From Desulfobacteraceae bacterium (lineage in GTDB: Bacteria; Desulfobacterota; Desulfobulbia; Desulfobulbales; Desulfobulbaceae): a stretch of DNA of 6,941 nucleotides. The position numbers were made by a program, and so were the translations under genes. Positions 6,527-6,941 of the stretch are shown piece by piece (position 1 is the stretch's first letter; every line of letters begins with the position of its first letter). Below the pieces are notes generated by a model. The model did not search any database, was not told the DNA's origin, and worked only from the letters and a program-made list of their open reading frames with translations. Location: assembly GCA_022837185.1 (NCBI GenBank), contig JALHJD010000161.1:1-6941 (forward strand), given 5' to 3'.

Positions 6527-6941
6527 ATGCTCCACCACAAGGACACCATACGGGAAAAGATGGCCCGCTTTGAGCAGGCCTGCCGCGACGCGGGCCTCAA
6601 AATCACGCATCAGCGGCTGGAAATCTACCGCGAGCTGGCCGCGGCCCACGATCACCCCACCGCCGAGATGCTGTACACACGGCTTCGCGAACGGCTGCCG
6701 ACCCTTTCCCTCGACACCGTGTACCGGACCCTGGCGACCCTGGAGGAGCAGCACATCATCACCCGGGTCCAGACCGACGAGAGCCAGGCCCGCTACGAGG
6801 CGGAAATGACCCCTCATCACCATGTCATGTGCAGAAAATGCGGCAGGATCACGGATTTTCACTGGACCTTTTTTGACGCCGCGCGCCTGCCCGAGGATGT
6901 TGCCGGCTGGGGCACGATCGAGGACAGAAAGGTAACCGTTC
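6527..6941 (+). CDS. Fur-family transcriptional regulator, PerR-like; 3' end cut by window edge
   Basis: 138 residues are visible without a stop. The N-terminal winged helix includes GLKITHQRLEIYREL (23-37), HPTAE (43-47) and recognition helix LDTVYRTLATLEE (62-74). The dimerisation/metal domain begins with PHHHVMCRKCGRITDFH, containing the structural zinc pair C102-x-x-C105. Aligned by eye with B. subtilis PerR, the regulatory metal ligands are H43 (H37), E91 (D85), H97 (H91), H99 (H93) and D110 (D104). Asp at the last position is typical of peroxide-sensing PerR, while Glu at 91 departs from it, so the sensing mode is uncertain. A second CxxC, if present, lies beyond the edge. ATG at 6527 has no clear ribosome binding site; ATG at 6560 (M12) follows a GGGAAAAG tract and would still keep the DNA-binding domain. 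A promoter and a likely self-operator lie just upstream. Inferred role: metal- or peroxide-responsive repressor. Confidence 0.92.
   Translation, partial: MLHHKDTIREKMARFEQACRDAGLKITHQRLEIYRELAAAHDHPTAEMLYTRLRERLPTLSLDTVYRTLATLEEQHIITRVQTDESQARYEAEMTPHHHVMCRKCGRITDFHWTFFDAARLPEDVAGWGTIEDRKVTV

Overview
The window reads as chromosomal DNA from a GC-rich, probably anaerobic Desulfuromonadales-like (Geobacter/Desulfuromonas-type) bacterium. That placement is an inference. It rests on a minimal bifunctional PutA without a DNA-binding domain, a small tetraheme c-type cytochrome, a sensor kinase with a CxxCH haem motif outside the membrane, a SixA-like phosphatase of the 'QHG' type and a PerR-like Fur regulator. 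No RNA gene, mobile element or CRISPR array was seen.

Left block, minus strand (5648 down to the left edge): three tightly packed genes that look like one transcription unit, in the order putA, tetraheme cytochrome c, histidine kinase. The putA stop and the cytochrome start are 2 bases apart or overlap as ATGA. One base separates the cytochrome stop from the kinase start, whose strong ribosome binding site lies inside the end of the cytochrome gene. PutA oxidises proline to glutamate, passing electrons to quinone and to NAD+. The cytochrome is exported and should carry four haems. The kinase has an extracytoplasmic domain with its own CxxCH, then HAMP, a cysteine-rich PAS, a second HAMP-like segment, HisKA and HATPase_c. 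It runs off the left edge without a stop.

Middle (5649-5912): a 264-base divergent intergenic region. It holds an AT-rich stretch near 5721-5775 and a perfect 10-bp inverted repeat (5812-5837) in the presumed leader of the rightward gene.

Right block, plus strand: a 154-residue SixA-like histidine phosphatase (5913-6377), then a near-consensus sigma70 promoter overlapped by an AT-rich palindrome that looks like a Fur/PerR operator, then a Fur-family regulator (from 6527) cut by the right edge. The regulator probably controls itself.

The most interesting unit is the putA-cytochrome-haem kinase cluster. It suggests that proline catabolism is coupled to a periplasmic redox-sensing relay, with the cytochrome either feeding or reporting to the kinase. 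This is a hypothesis from gene order and motifs.
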